Below are positions 8,052-15,107 of a stretch of 36,306 bases of DNA, one piece after another; within the stretch, counting starts at the first letter, position 1, and each line of letters opens with the position of its first letter. The notes under the pieces were generated by a model that saw nothing but the letters and a program-made list of their open reading frames with translations, was not told the DNA's origin and ran no database searches. Location of the stretch: contig NZ_LIRJ01000088.1 in NCBI RefSeq assembly GCF_001419745.1, forward strand, positions 1-36,306, in the 5' to 3' direction. The translations under genes were made by a program, and so were the position numbers. This stretch comes from Streptomyces silaceus (GTDB lineage: Bacteria; Actinomycetota; Actinomycetes; Streptomycetales; Streptomycetaceae).

Positions 8052-9170
8052 ATGGCAGGAACCGACCGCGAGAAGGCGCTCGACGCCGCGCTCGCACAGA
8101 TTGAACGGCAATTCGGCAAGGGCGCAGTGATGCGCATGGGCGAGCGGCCGAACGAGCCCATCGAGGTCATCCCCACCGGGTCGACCGCGCTCGACGTGGC
8201 CCTCGGCGTCGGCGGCCTGCCGCGCGGCCGTGTGGTGGAGGTGTACGGCCCGGAGTCCTCCGGTAAGACGACCCTGACCCTGCACGCGGTGGCCAACGCC
8301 CAGCGCGCGGGCGGCGCGGTGGCCTTCGTGGACGCCGAGCACGCCCTCGACCCCGAGTACGCGAAGAAGCTCGGCGTCGACATCGACAACCTCATCCTGT
8401 CCCAGCCGGACAACGGTGAGCAGGCCCTCGAGATCGTCGACATGCTGGTCCGCTCCGGCGCCCTCGACCTCATCGTCATCGACTCCGTCGCCGCGCTCGT
8501 GCCGCGCGCGGAGATCGAGGGCGAGATGGGTGACTCGCACGTGGGTCTCCAGGCCCGCCTGATGAGCCAGGCGCTGCGGAAGATCACCAGCGCGCTCAAC
8601 CAGTCCAAGACCACCGCGATCTTCATCAACCAGCTGCGCGAGAAGATCGGCGTGATGTTCGGCTCCCCGGAGACCACGACCGGTGGCCGGGCCCTGAAGT
8701 TCTACGCCTCGGTGCGCATCGACATCCGCCGCATCGAGACCCTGAAGGACGGCACGGACGCGGTCGGCAACCGCACCCGCTGCAAGGTCGTCAAGAACAA
8801 GGTCGCGCCGCCCTTCAAGCAGGCCGAGTTCGACATCCTCTACGGCCAGGGCATCAGCCGCGAGGGCGGCCTGATCGACATGGGCGTCGAGCACGGCTTC
8901 GTCCGCAAGGCGGGCGCCTGGTACACGTACGAGGGCGACCAGCTCGGCCAGGGCAAGGAGAACGCCCGCAACTTCCTGAAGGACAACCCCGACCTCGCCA
9001 ACGAGATCGAGAAGAAGATCAAGGAGAAGCTGGGCGTCGGTGTGAAGCCGGAGACGCCGGCGGAGCCGGGTGCGGACGCGGCGGGCGCGGCCCCGGCCGA
9101 CGACGCCAAGACGGTTCCCGCGCCGGCGGCCAAGGCCACCAAGTCCAAGGCCGCGGCGGCCAAGAGCTAG
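8052..9170 (+). CDS. recA: RecA recombinase
   Basis: DNA strand-exchange ATPase of homologous recombination and coprotease for LexA cleavage, cytoplasmic, forming filaments on single-stranded DNA. The 372-residue product has the full RecA core: Walker [10 protein letters not shown] at residues 66-74, Walker [13 protein letters not shown], the L2-loop region [22 protein letters not shown], and an Ala/Lys/Pro-rich C-terminal tail typical of Streptomyces. The ATG at 8052 is preceded by GGGTGGA at good spacing and starts the conserved [14 protein letters not shown]. Two promoters precede it, one with a LexA box and one of the RecA-NDp type. recX follows after 3 nt and is surely cotranscribed. Confidence 0.99.
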   Translation: MAGTDREKALDAALAQIERQFGKGAVMRMGERPNEPIEVIPTGSTALDVALGVGGLPRGRVVEVYGPESSGKTTLTLHAVANAQRAGGAVAFVDAEHALDPEYAKKLGVDIDNLILSQPDNGEQALEIVDMLVRSGALDLIVIDSVAALVPRAEIEGEMGDSHVGLQARLMSQALRKITSALNQSKTTAIFINQLREKIGVMFGSPETTTGGRALKFYASVRIDIRRIETLKDGTDAVGNRTRCKVVKNKVAPPFKQAEFDILYGQGISREGGLIDMGVEHGFVRKAGAWYTYEGDQLGQGKENARNFLKDNPDLANEIEKKIKEKLGVGVKPETPAEPGADAAGAAPADDAKTVPAPAAKATKSKAAAAKS

Positions 9171-9173
9171 TCC

Positions 9174-9977
9174 GTGACGCGACGAACCGACTGGGCGGAG
9201 TACACCGCCCCCGAAAGCCGCACCGGCTACGCCGGGCCGGACCACGGGGACGGTGCTGATCAGGGCGGCACCGGGTGGGACGGCGGGCGCGGCGGGTTCG
9301 GGGACGACGACGGCACCGGCTTCCCGGACGGCGACGACACCGGTTCCCGGGACGGCGGGCCCCGGGGCCGCGGCGGCCGGAGCCCCGGGCGCCGACGGCG
9401 CCGCGGCGGCTTCGGCGACCACCAGGACAGCGGCTCCCCTTCCTCGTCGAGGGCCGAGAAGGGGGAGTCGCCGAAGGGGGATCCGGCCGAGCGGGCGCGG
9501 GCGATCTGTCTGCGCCTGCTCACCGGTACGCCCCGCACGCGCAAGCAGCTCGCGGACGCGTTGCGCAAGCGGGAGATCCCCGACGACGTGGCGGAAGAGG
9601 TCCTCTCCCGCTTCGAAGAGGTCGGCCTGATCAACGACAGCGCCTTCGCGGACGCCTGGGTGGAGTCCCGGCACCACGGCCGGGGCCTGGCCCGGCGCGC
9701 CCTCGCGCGGGAGCTGCGCACGAAGGGCGTGGAGTCCACGCTGATCGACGAAGCCGTCGGGCAGCTCGACTCGGAGCAGGAGGAGGCGACCGCGCGCGAG
9801 CTCGTCGCCCGCAAGCTCCGTTCCACGCGAGGCCTCGACCGCGACAAGCGCCTGCGCCGCCTCGCGGGCATGCTCGCCCGCAAGGGCTATCCGGAGGGCA
9901 TGGCGCTCCGAGTGGTCCGCCAAGCCCTGGAGGAAGAGGGCGAGGACACCGAGGACCTGGGGTACGAGGCGTTCTGA
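9174..9977 (+). CDS. recX: RecX regulator of RecA, with long N-terminal extension
   Basis: RecX binds RecA filaments and limits their activity. The GTG start at 9174 is 3 nt after the recA stop, so the two are translationally close. The C-terminal part from about residue 103 (ERARAICLRLLTGTPRTRKQL) through three helical repeats to VVRQALEEEGED is the RecX domain. The first 100 or so residues are Gly/Asp/Arg-rich low complexity and not part of the usual domain of about 150-170 residues, so the 267-residue product is long. A later start cannot be excluded, but the whole frame is open and tightly spaced with recA. A strong hairpin ends the unit. Confidence 0.95.
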   Translation: MTRRTDWAEYTAPESRTGYAGPDHGDGADQGGTGWDGGRGGFGDDDGTGFPDGDDTGSRDGGPRGRGGRSPGRRRRRGGFGDHQDSGSPSSSRAEKGESPKGDPAERARAICLRLLTGTPRTRKQLADALRKREIPDDVAEEVLSRFEEVGLINDSAFADAWVESRHHGRGLARRALARELRTKGVESTLIDEAVGQLDSEQEEATARELVARKLRSTRGLDRDKRLRRLAGMLARKGYPEGMALRVVRQALEEEGEDTEDLGYEAF

Positions 9978-9980
9978 GCG

Positions 9981-10009
9981 GGGCCGCTCCCACGGGGGTG
10001 GGGCGGCCC
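9981..10009. terminator. hairpin terminator after recX
   Basis: GGGCCGCTCCCAC (9981-9993) pairs with GTGGGGCGGCCC (9998-10009) with one bulged T and a GGGG loop. It starts 3 nt after the recX stop and lacks a T tract, as is common in Streptomyces. The rest of the 220-nt gap to the convergent rhodanese gene shows nothing clear. Confidence 0.7.
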
Positions 10010-10197
10010 GTCGGAGCGGTCTGGTGTCTTGAGTCCGGAGCGATCCTCGTGTCCCGCTCCGCAGGGCGATCCGCACGCGCGGATGCCGGTGGAGCCCCCT
10101 CACCGAGCCGTACTGAAGCCCGGTGAGAGGCACCCGCATGCCGCGCGGCTTGCACCGCCACATGCCGCACGGCCTGGCGGCACCCCCGCGCGCGTGG

Positions 10198-10623
10198 TCA
10201 CGCCCGGCCGGCCTCCGCGACGGGAAGCCCGGCCGCCCGCCACGCCTGGAACCCGCCGATGAGATCGGTCGCGTGACGCAGTCCCAACTGCCGCAAGGAG
10301 ACGGCGGCGAGACTGGACGCGTACCCCTCGTTGCAGACCACGACGACGCGCAGGTCGTGGCCCGTGGCTTCCGGGGCGCGATGGCTGCCCTGGGGGTCCA
10401 GGCGCCACTCCAGCTCATTGCGCTCGACGACCAGGGCGCCGGGGATCAGCCCGTCGCGCTCCCGCAGCGCCGCGTACCGGATGTCGACCAGCAGGCCGCC
10501 GTCCCGCGCGGTGTCGTACGCCTCCTGGGGCGTGACCCGGTCCAGATCGCGCCGTACGCGCTCCAGCAACTCGTCGATGCCGAGCGGGCGTTCACCTATC
10601 GGGTCGCCGGTCTTCTCGCTCAC
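10198..10623 (-). CDS. rhodanese-like domain protein, 141 aa
   Basis: Single-domain rhodanese (sulfurtransferase) homologue, cytoplasmic. The N-terminal part has LLVDIRYAALRERDGLIPGA, equivalent to the rhodanese LIDVR...HIPGA element. The putative active-site loop is CNEGYASS with Cys97 positioned to carry a persulfide. The C-terminus has the IGGFQAWRAAGLPV motif common to the family. Translation begins at a GTG overlapping the TGA of the cysteine dioxygenase gene by 4 nt (GTGA), so the two are translationally coupled. Context suggests handling of sulfane sulfur or sulfite linked to cysteine catabolism. Confidence 0.9.
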   Translation of the reverse strand: MSEKTGDPIGERPLGIDELLERVRRDLDRVTPQEAYDTARDGGLLVDIRYAALRERDGLIPGALVVERNELEWRLDPQGSHRAPEATGHDLRVVVVCNEGYASSLAAVSLRQLGLRHATDLIGGFQAWRAAGLPVAEAGRA

Positions 10624-11162
10624 TGCCAGTCCTCCGGGCGCTCCACGGCCTCCAGGCGGAGGACCTCACCGGTGCGGCTGTAGCGGCGGATGCGCGGCAG
10701 CGGCGGGTAGTAGGCGTGCACCGAGATGGCGTGCTCGGTCGAGGACTCGTTCAGCACCTCGTGCACGTGGTTCCGGCCGAAGGCGCGGCCCTCGCCGGCC
10801 GTCAACTCCCGCTCGCGGTCGACGTCTTCGGAGAGCTCCAGGGTCTTCCAGCCCTCGGTGGGCAGCCGTACGGCGAGCGAATTCTCCTTGAGGGTGCCCT
10901 TGGCGGTGAGGAAGGCGCCGATCGACTCGGCGTGGTCGTGCCAGCCGGTGCCGGTGCCGGGCGGCCAGCCGATCAGCCAGGCCTCACTGCCGCCCGGTCC
11001 CTCCAGGCGCACCCAGGTGCGGCCCTCCGGGTCGAGCGGCAGGGAGGCGATGACTTCGGGGTCGGCCGCGCTGCGGCGGACGAAGTCGAGGAGCGCGGCG
11101 GCGGTGGGCGCCGCACTGCGCGCGGACGAGGGCGCGGCGGAAGAAGGGGCGGAAGCAGACAC
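10620..11162 (-). CDS. cysteine dioxygenase family protein, 180 aa
   Basis: Cupin-fold, non-heme iron thiol dioxygenase; family members oxidise cysteine to cysteine sulfinate. The three-histidine iron site is visible as HDHAESIG (His75 and His77) and HEVLN (His134). The GTG start at 11162 is chosen because AGGACGG lies 5 nt upstream; an alternative GTG at 11192 would add 10 residues. An Ala/Ser-rich N-terminus of about 20 residues precedes the domain. It is the first structural gene of a two-gene unit with the rhodanese, 81 nt downstream of a Cys-rich leader peptide ORF. The precise thiol substrate (cysteine, 3-mercaptopropionate or another) is not determined by sequence. Confidence 0.88.
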   Translation of the reverse strand: MSASAPSSAAPSSARSAAPTAAALLDFVRRSAADPEVIASLPLDPEGRTWVRLEGPGGSEAWLIGWPPGTGTGWHDHAESIGAFLTAKGTLKENSLAVRLPTEGWKTLELSEDVDRERELTAGEGRAFGRNHVHEVLNESSTEHAISVHAYYPPLPRIRRYSRTGEVLRLEAVERPEDWQ

Positions 11163-11243
11163 GGATACCGTCCTGGAGGTTCGCGGAAGCACGCGCGGGA
11201 CATCCGGGAAGCCGGGCTCAGCGCGCGAGGGAGAAAGGCGAGA

Positions 11244-11330
11244 TCAACAGGACGGGTGACACACGCAGCCCGCGTACCGGACGAGGTCCATGTGGACCCT
11301 CCGCCACAGGCGCACATCGGTGTCGGTCAC
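11244..11330 (-). CDS. cysteine-rich leader peptide, 28 aa, leaderless
   Basis: A short ORF from GTG 11330 to TGA 11244 encodes a peptide containing RLWRRVHMDLVRYAG and ending CVCHPSC, with three Cys among its last seven residues. It resembles the class annotated as putative leader peptide in Streptomyces (a Arg/His-Met-Asp-Leu-x-Arg core and Cys near the end), usually found before sulfur-metabolism operons. A promoter with good spacing ends 7 nt before the GTG, so translation probably starts at the mRNA 5' end. An internal GTG at 11315 is a second candidate start. Ribosome stalling at the Cys codons would report Cys-tRNA supply to the dioxygenase-rhodanese operon; this is inference. Confidence 0.65.
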   Translation of the reverse strand: MTDTDVRLWRRVHMDLVRYAGCVCHPSC

Positions 11331-11337
11331 GATCCGG

Positions 11338-11366
11338 AGTAGACCACGGAGCCCGAAACCGGTCAA
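11338..11366 (-). promoter_or_regulatory. promoter of the leader peptide-cysteine dioxygenase-rhodanese operon
   Basis: The minus strand has TTGACC (11366-11361), a 17-nt spacer and TCTACT (11343-11338). The predicted start of transcription is at or within 1-2 nt of the leader GTG at 11330. Confidence 0.6.
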
Positions 11367-11385
11367 CTCCGGCTCAGCATGCGGT

Positions 11386-11420
11386 CGGCGGGGCGGCCCT
11401 CTCACGGACCCGCCCCGCCG
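11386..11420 (-). terminator. GC-rich hairpin downstream of the FAD monooxygenase
   Basis: CGGCGGGGCGG (11386-11396) and CCGCCCCGCCG (11410-11420) form an 11-bp perfect stem with a 13-nt loop. It lies about 47 nt after the monooxygenase stop and just before the promoter of the next minus-strand unit, as expected for a terminator without a T tract. Confidence 0.6.
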
Positions 11421-11424
11421 TCTC

Positions 11425-11466
11425 CTTCTCCCTCGTACCTTCTCCCTCGTACCTTCTCCTTCGTGC
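11425..11466. repeat. 14-bp tandem repeat, three copies
   Basis: CTTCTCCCTCGTAC occurs at 11425-11438 and 11439-11452, followed by the variant CTTCTCCTTCGTGC at 11453-11466. The array abuts the stop codon of the FAD monooxygenase. With the hairpin at 11386-11420 and the leader region it accounts for the 304-nt gap at 11163-11466. Confidence 0.9.
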
Positions 11467-13104
11467 CTACTTCGTCTTCGCCGGGCTGTCCTGCGCGTCG
11501 GCCTGCTCCGGACGCCCCGCGTCCGCGCCGCGCTCAGCCTGCTCCCCGCCGCCCAGGGCCGCCTCGGCCGCCGCGTACAGCTCGGCCGGACGCACCCCGG
11601 ACAGCGCGGTGACGAGATGGCCGTCGGGGCGCACGAGCAGGACGGAGTGCGCGGCGGCCCCCGGGTAGCTCTCCGCGACGAGCAGCTCGGCGTCGTGCGG
11701 CAGCGCCGAGACGGCGGCGGCCAGCCGCGGCATGATCCCGGCCGAGACCCAGTGCCGCCGCTCCCACACCACCGTGCCGGGCGCGACGAGGACGACGAGC
11801 AGCTGCCCGAGCCCGAGCCGGTCCCGCAGCTGGACGAAGGACCCGTCGGGCGCCGTCACCCGCACATCGGCCACCGGCGCCCCCGGCGGCGTACCCACCG
11901 CTACCTCGGACTCGGTCGGCTCGGGCGCCAGGGGCGAGTCGGCGTACGACGACGGCGCGCCGAGCGGGCCGCGCCCCACATGCCCGTCCGTGAGGAGCGT
12001 GTCGTGCCCGCGCGCGGCCCCCGGCACGTAGGAGCGCAGCCCCTTGCCGCCGCGCAGTACAGGCAGCGACTGGTCGGCGGCGCGCAGGCGCGCGGCCACA
12101 CCGGCGCGCCGCTCGGCCTGATAGCTGTCGAGCAGCGAGTCGCGGGCGCCGTGGTGCCAGGCGAGCGCCAGCTTCCAGGAGAGGTTGTCGGCGTCCCGCA
12201 GCCCCTCGTCGAGCCCTTGTGTGCCGAGCGCGCCGAGCAGGTGCGCGGCGTCCCCGGCGAGGAAGGCGCGGCCGATCCGCCACCGCCGGGCCAGGCGGTG
12301 ATGGACGGTGTGCACGCCCGTGTCCAGCAGTTCGTACGGCGGAGTGGCGCCCTCGCACCAGCCCGCGAGGGTCTCCCGGATGCGCACGACGAGGGCGTCG
12401 GGGGTCACCAGCTCGCCGCGCGGAGGCAGCAGCCAGTCGAGCCGCCACACCCCGCCGGCCAGCGGACGGCCCGTCACCTCGGCGCCCCCGCCGCGCCACG
12501 GAGGCATCCGATGCAACAACGCTTCTCCCTGCCAGGGAAGTTCCGTGCGCAGCGCCGCCACGGCGTGTCGCTCGACGGCCGTACGCCCCGGGAAGCGGAT
12601 GTCGAGCAGCTTGCGCACGGTGGAGCGGGGGCCGTCGCAGCCCACCAGATAACTGCCCCGCCACCAGGTGTCCTTCGGTCCGCGGGTGTGCGCGGTCAGT
12701 CCGGAGGCGTCCTGCTCCAGGGAGTCGAGCTTGCTCTCCACGGCGACCTTGACCAGCCGCTCGTCGGCGATGGCGTCGCGCAGCGCGCCGGTCAGTACGT
12801 GCTGGGGCAGATGCAGCGGGGCGGGGCAGCCCTCTCCGAAGGAGAGCTCCCGCATCAGTTGTTTGCGCCGCAAGGAGCGCCAGCTGGTCCACCGCGCGCC
12901 CGACTCCGCGTCCCCGAACGAGTGACCCACCAGTCGCTCCACGAACGCCGCGGTGTCCTCGCGGAGCACGACGGTCCGCGCGGGGCGCTGCTCGTCCTTG
13001 CCCGGTCCCTCGTCGAGGACGACGGTGGGCACCGAGTGGCGGGCGAGGGACAGGGCGAGCGCGAGCCCGACGGGGCCCGCGCCGACGACGATCACCGGGT
13101 CCAC
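11467..13104 (-). CDS. FAD-dependent aromatic-ring hydroxylase-type monooxygenase, 545 aa
   Basis: Class A flavoprotein monooxygenase of the PHBH/MhpA type, using NAD(P)H and oxygen on an unknown, probably aromatic, substrate. The N-terminal Rossmann motif VIVVGAGPVGLALA begins at residue 4. The DG motif is LVGCDGPRSTVRKLL, and the FAD ribityl-binding motif is FLAGDAAHLLGALGTQGLDEGLRDADNLSWKLA. The C-terminal 130 or so residues resemble the thioredoxin-like domain of this family. The GTG at 13104 is chosen since GGAGG stands 9 nt before it; GTG 13113 is only 2 nt from that site. It is monocistronic by context: its own promoter at 13213-13241 and a hairpin after the stop. The pathway cannot be inferred from the neighbours. 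Confidence 0.88.
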   Translation of the reverse strand: MDPVIVVGAGPVGLALALSLARHSVPTVVLDEGPGKDEQRPARTVVLREDTAAFVERLVGHSFGDAESGARWTSWRSLRRKQLMRELSFGEGCPAPLHLPQHVLTGALRDAIADERLVKVAVESKLDSLEQDASGLTAHTRGPKDTWWRGSYLVGCDGPRSTVRKLLDIRFPGRTAVERHAVAALRTELPWQGEALLHRMPPWRGGGAEVTGRPLAGGVWRLDWLLPPRGELVTPDALVVRIRETLAGWCEGATPPYELLDTGVHTVHHRLARRWRIGRAFLAGDAAHLLGALGTQGLDEGLRDADNLSWKLALAWHHGARDSLLDSYQAERRAGVAARLRAADQSLPVLRGGKGLRSYVPGAARGHDTLLTDGHVGRGPLGAPSSYADSPLAPEPTESEVAVGTPPGAPVADVRVTAPDGSFVQLRDRLGLGQLLVVLVAPGTVVWERRHWVSAGIMPRLAAAVSALPHDAELLVAESYPGAAAHSVLLVRPDGHLVTALSGVRPAELYAAAEAALGGGEQAERGADAGRPEQADAQDSPAKTK

Positions 13105-13212
13105 GGCGCACACCCTCCGGCCCGCTGGGCCCCGAGGGTCCGGACTGCCCGGAAGCGCTGGACGTACGTACAGGAACTGGCAGTTGGAGCCCGGTGCACG
13201 ATCACAGAACGT

Positions 13213-13241
13213 ATGCAACCCATTGCCGGTGCTTGCGTCAA
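13213..13241 (-). promoter_or_regulatory. candidate promoter of the FAD monooxygenase gene
   Basis: The minus strand has TTGACG (13241-13236), a 17-nt spacer and TTGCAT (13218-13213), giving a 5' leader of about 100 nt. Spacing and -35 are good and the -10 is weak. Confidence 0.4.
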
Positions 13242-13275
13242 GTGACGATGGCAGTGGCGTGCTTCAGAACAGGCG

Positions 13276-13307
13276 CGTGGGGGACAGCATCAGGGCTGTC
13301 CCCCACG
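13276..13307 (-). terminator. perfect hairpin terminator of the glu operon
   Basis: CGTGGGGGACAG (13276-13287) and CTGTCCCCCACG (13296-13307) form a 12-bp perfect stem with an 8-nt loop, 17 nt after the gluD stop and upstream of the monooxygenase promoter. Confidence 0.85.
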
Positions 13308-13324
13308 TCAGTGACGGAGATTCG

Positions 13325-14368
13325 TCAGTTGGACTTTCCAACCCCATCCCCGGGGTCGTCCTTCGGGGCGCCGGAGTCACCCTTCGGGCGGTCCGCCCCG
13401 GCGTCGGGGGCGTCGGCACCCTCCGGAGCGCCGGTCGGCTCGGGAGAGTCGGCGGGCGCGCCCGGCGCGTCCACCGGGGCGGCCGTCGGGCCGAGCGGCG
13501 TGGTCGCGTCGAGCACCCCGGGGGCCTCCGCGGGCTCGGCGGCGGCCGCCACCACGATGCCCGTCTTGGCGCGGCGCCCGCGCTTCTCGATCCACGTGGC
13601 GAGCGAGGAGAGGGCGAGGCAGAGCGCGATGTAGATGACACCGAAGACGGTGACCGTCTGGACGAACGGGTACGTGCCGTTCACCGGCGTGTTGTTGGCG
13701 ATGAGCCGTGCCGAGTACAGGAGCTCGGGGTAGAGGATCATGAAGCCGAGCGAGGTGTCCTTGAGGGTCACCACGAGCTGGCTGATGATCGTCGGCAGCA
13801 TCGACCGCACGGCCTGCGGGAAGAGGATGCTGATCATGACCTGGGTCTTGCTCATGCCCAGGGCGTACGCGGCCTCCCGCTGCCCCTTCGGCACGGAGTT
13901 GATGCCGGCGCGCAGCACCTCGGCCTGGACGCAGCCGTTGTAGATGGTCAGACCCAGCACCAGCGCCCACAGCGGGGTCATGTCGCCGAGGATGCCCACC
14001 CACAGGGCGAAGATCGTGATCAGCAGCGGGATCGACCGGAAGAGGTCGATGAAGGCGACCGAGACCCAGCGGATGGGCCGGTGGTCGGAGAGCCTGCCGA
14101 CGCACAGCACGACCGCGAAGATCAGCGAGAAGAAGCCCGCGAGGACGAAGGCCTTCAGCGTCGCCAGGAGCGCGTCGAAGATGTTCTGCCGGATGCCCGA
14201 ATAGTTGAAGATGTCCCACAGGGCGCCGTCGAACTCGCCCTTCTCGTTGAGCCGCAGGACGATCCACAGGAGCAGGCCGAGCAGCGCGGCCGAGCCGATC
14301 ACCGAGTAGATGACGTTGCGGACCCTGGCCTTGGGGCCGGGTGCGTCGAAGAGAACGCTGGCGCTCAT
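13325..14368 (-). CDS. gluD: glutamate ABC transporter permease GluD
   Basis: Inner-membrane permease of a polar amino acid (PAAT/HAAT) importer, forming a heterodimer with GluC. The core has about five membrane segments and the EAA-type loop EVLRAGINSVPKGQREAAYALGMSKTQVM that docks on the ATPase. The ATG at 14368 overlaps the gluC stop by 4 nt (ATGA), so coupling is clear. After the last membrane helix and the basic WIEKRGRRAK stretch comes a tail of about 77 residues (roughly 271-347) rich in Ala, Pro, Asp and Gly, which is not part of the permease fold and would lie in the cytoplasm. A perfect hairpin terminator follows. Confidence 0.93.
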   Translation of the reverse strand: MSASVLFDAPGPKARVRNVIYSVIGSAALLGLLLWIVLRLNEKGEFDGALWDIFNYSGIRQNIFDALLATLKAFVLAGFFSLIFAVVLCVGRLSDHRPIRWVSVAFIDLFRSIPLLITIFALWVGILGDMTPLWALVLGLTIYNGCVQAEVLRAGINSVPKGQREAAYALGMSKTQVMISILFPQAVRSMLPTIISQLVVTLKDTSLGFMILYPELLYSARLIANNTPVNGTYPFVQTVTVFGVIYIALCLALSSLATWIEKRGRRAKTGIVVAAAAEPAEAPGVLDATTPLGPTAAPVDAPGAPADSPEPTGAPEGADAPDAGADRPKGDSGAPKDDPGDGVGKSN

Positions 14369-15012
14369 CGGGCGACCTCCATTCGGTGCTCCAGCAGCCG
14401 GAAGATGCCGTTGATGGCGTACGTGATGATCAGGTAGGCGACCGTGATCCAGACGAAGATCATCACGATGTCGTAGCCCTCGTTGCTGAGCGTCTTGGTG
14501 ATGTTGAACAGCTCGACGTTGTCGAAGCCGCCCGCGATCGCCGAGTTCTTGGTCAGCGCGATGAAGATCGAGCCCATCGGGGCGATGACCGCGCGCGTGG
14601 CCTGCGGGAGTACCACGATCCGCATGACCTGCGTGAAGCTCATGCCGATGGCGCGGGCCGCCTCGGCCTGGCCCATCGGCACGGTGTTGATGCCCGAGCG
14701 GAGGGCCTCGGCTATGAAGGACGACGTGTAGAAGCCCAGCGCCGTCACGGCGAGCACGAAGGAGTCCATGTCCGGGAACAGGATCTTCGGCAGGATGAAG
14801 AAGGCCACCAGGAACAGCAGCGTGAGCGGGGTGTTCCGGAGGATGTTCACCCACAGGGTGCCGAAGATGCGCAGCGGCGGCACCGGGGAGACCCGGAAGG
14901 CGGCGATGATCACGCCGAGCACCATGGCGATGATCCCGCTGACCACGGTCAGCTCCACGGTGCCGATGAACCCCTCGCGGAACAGCGACAGGTTGTCGGT
15001 CAGTACGTTCAT
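14365..15012 (-). CDS. gluC: glutamate ABC transporter permease GluC
   Basis: Second permease of the importer, 215 residues. It starts MNVLTDNLSLFREGF, with GGAGA 8 nt upstream of the ATG at 15012. It carries membrane segments around TVVSGIIAMVLGVIIAAF, LTLLFLVAFFILP and the C-terminal IVMIFVWITVAYLIITYAI, plus the ATPase-coupling EAA loop EALRSGINTVPMGQAEAARAIGM. It is followed by gluD with a 4-nt overlap, and separated from gluB by 95 nt holding a strong stem-loop. Confidence 0.93.
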   Translation of the reverse strand: MNVLTDNLSLFREGFIGTVELTVVSGIIAMVLGVIIAAFRVSPVPPLRIFGTLWVNILRNTPLTLLFLVAFFILPKILFPDMDSFVLAVTALGFYTSSFIAEALRSGINTVPMGQAEAARAIGMSFTQVMRIVVLPQATRAVIAPMGSIFIALTKNSAIAGGFDNVELFNITKTLSNEGYDIVMIFVWITVAYLIITYAINGIFRLLEHRMEVAR

Positions 15013-15057
15013 GAATTCTCCGCGAGAGGGCGGTCGGACGGCGACGTGCTCACAAGA

Positions 15058-15100
15058 CGCCCCGCCCCGCACGGTCGTTCAGGCCGTACGAAGCGGGGCG
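15058..15100 (-). promoter_or_regulatory. strong stem-loop between gluB and gluC
   Basis: On the plus strand CGCCCCGC (15058-15065) pairs with GCGGGGCG (15093-15100), then after a 2x2 internal loop CGCACGG (15068-15074) pairs with CCGTACG (15084-15090, one G-U pair in RNA), closing a 9-nt loop. It begins 8 nt after the gluB stop. Such hairpins between a binding-protein gene and its permease genes commonly stabilise the upstream message or partly terminate, which would raise GluB over GluC/D. That role is inferred. Confidence 0.75.
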
Positions 15101-15107
15101 CAGGGTG

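Noticed and set aside
7989..10418. An 809-codon minus-strand open frame opposite recA and recX.
   Set aside because: Antisense shadow of two certain genes; the product has no recognisable motif.
10973..11317. A 114-codon minus-strand frame starting MCACGGG just inside the leader peptide region.
   Set aside because: It overlaps the cysteine dioxygenase gene in another frame and lacks family similarity; the leader ORF in the neighbouring frame has the conserved-looking core and a matching promoter.
13325..14854. GluD extended to 509 codons through the gluC region.
   Set aside because: The extension is out of frame with gluC and meaningless; the ATG at 14368 overlaps the gluC stop by 4 nt as expected for coupled permeases.
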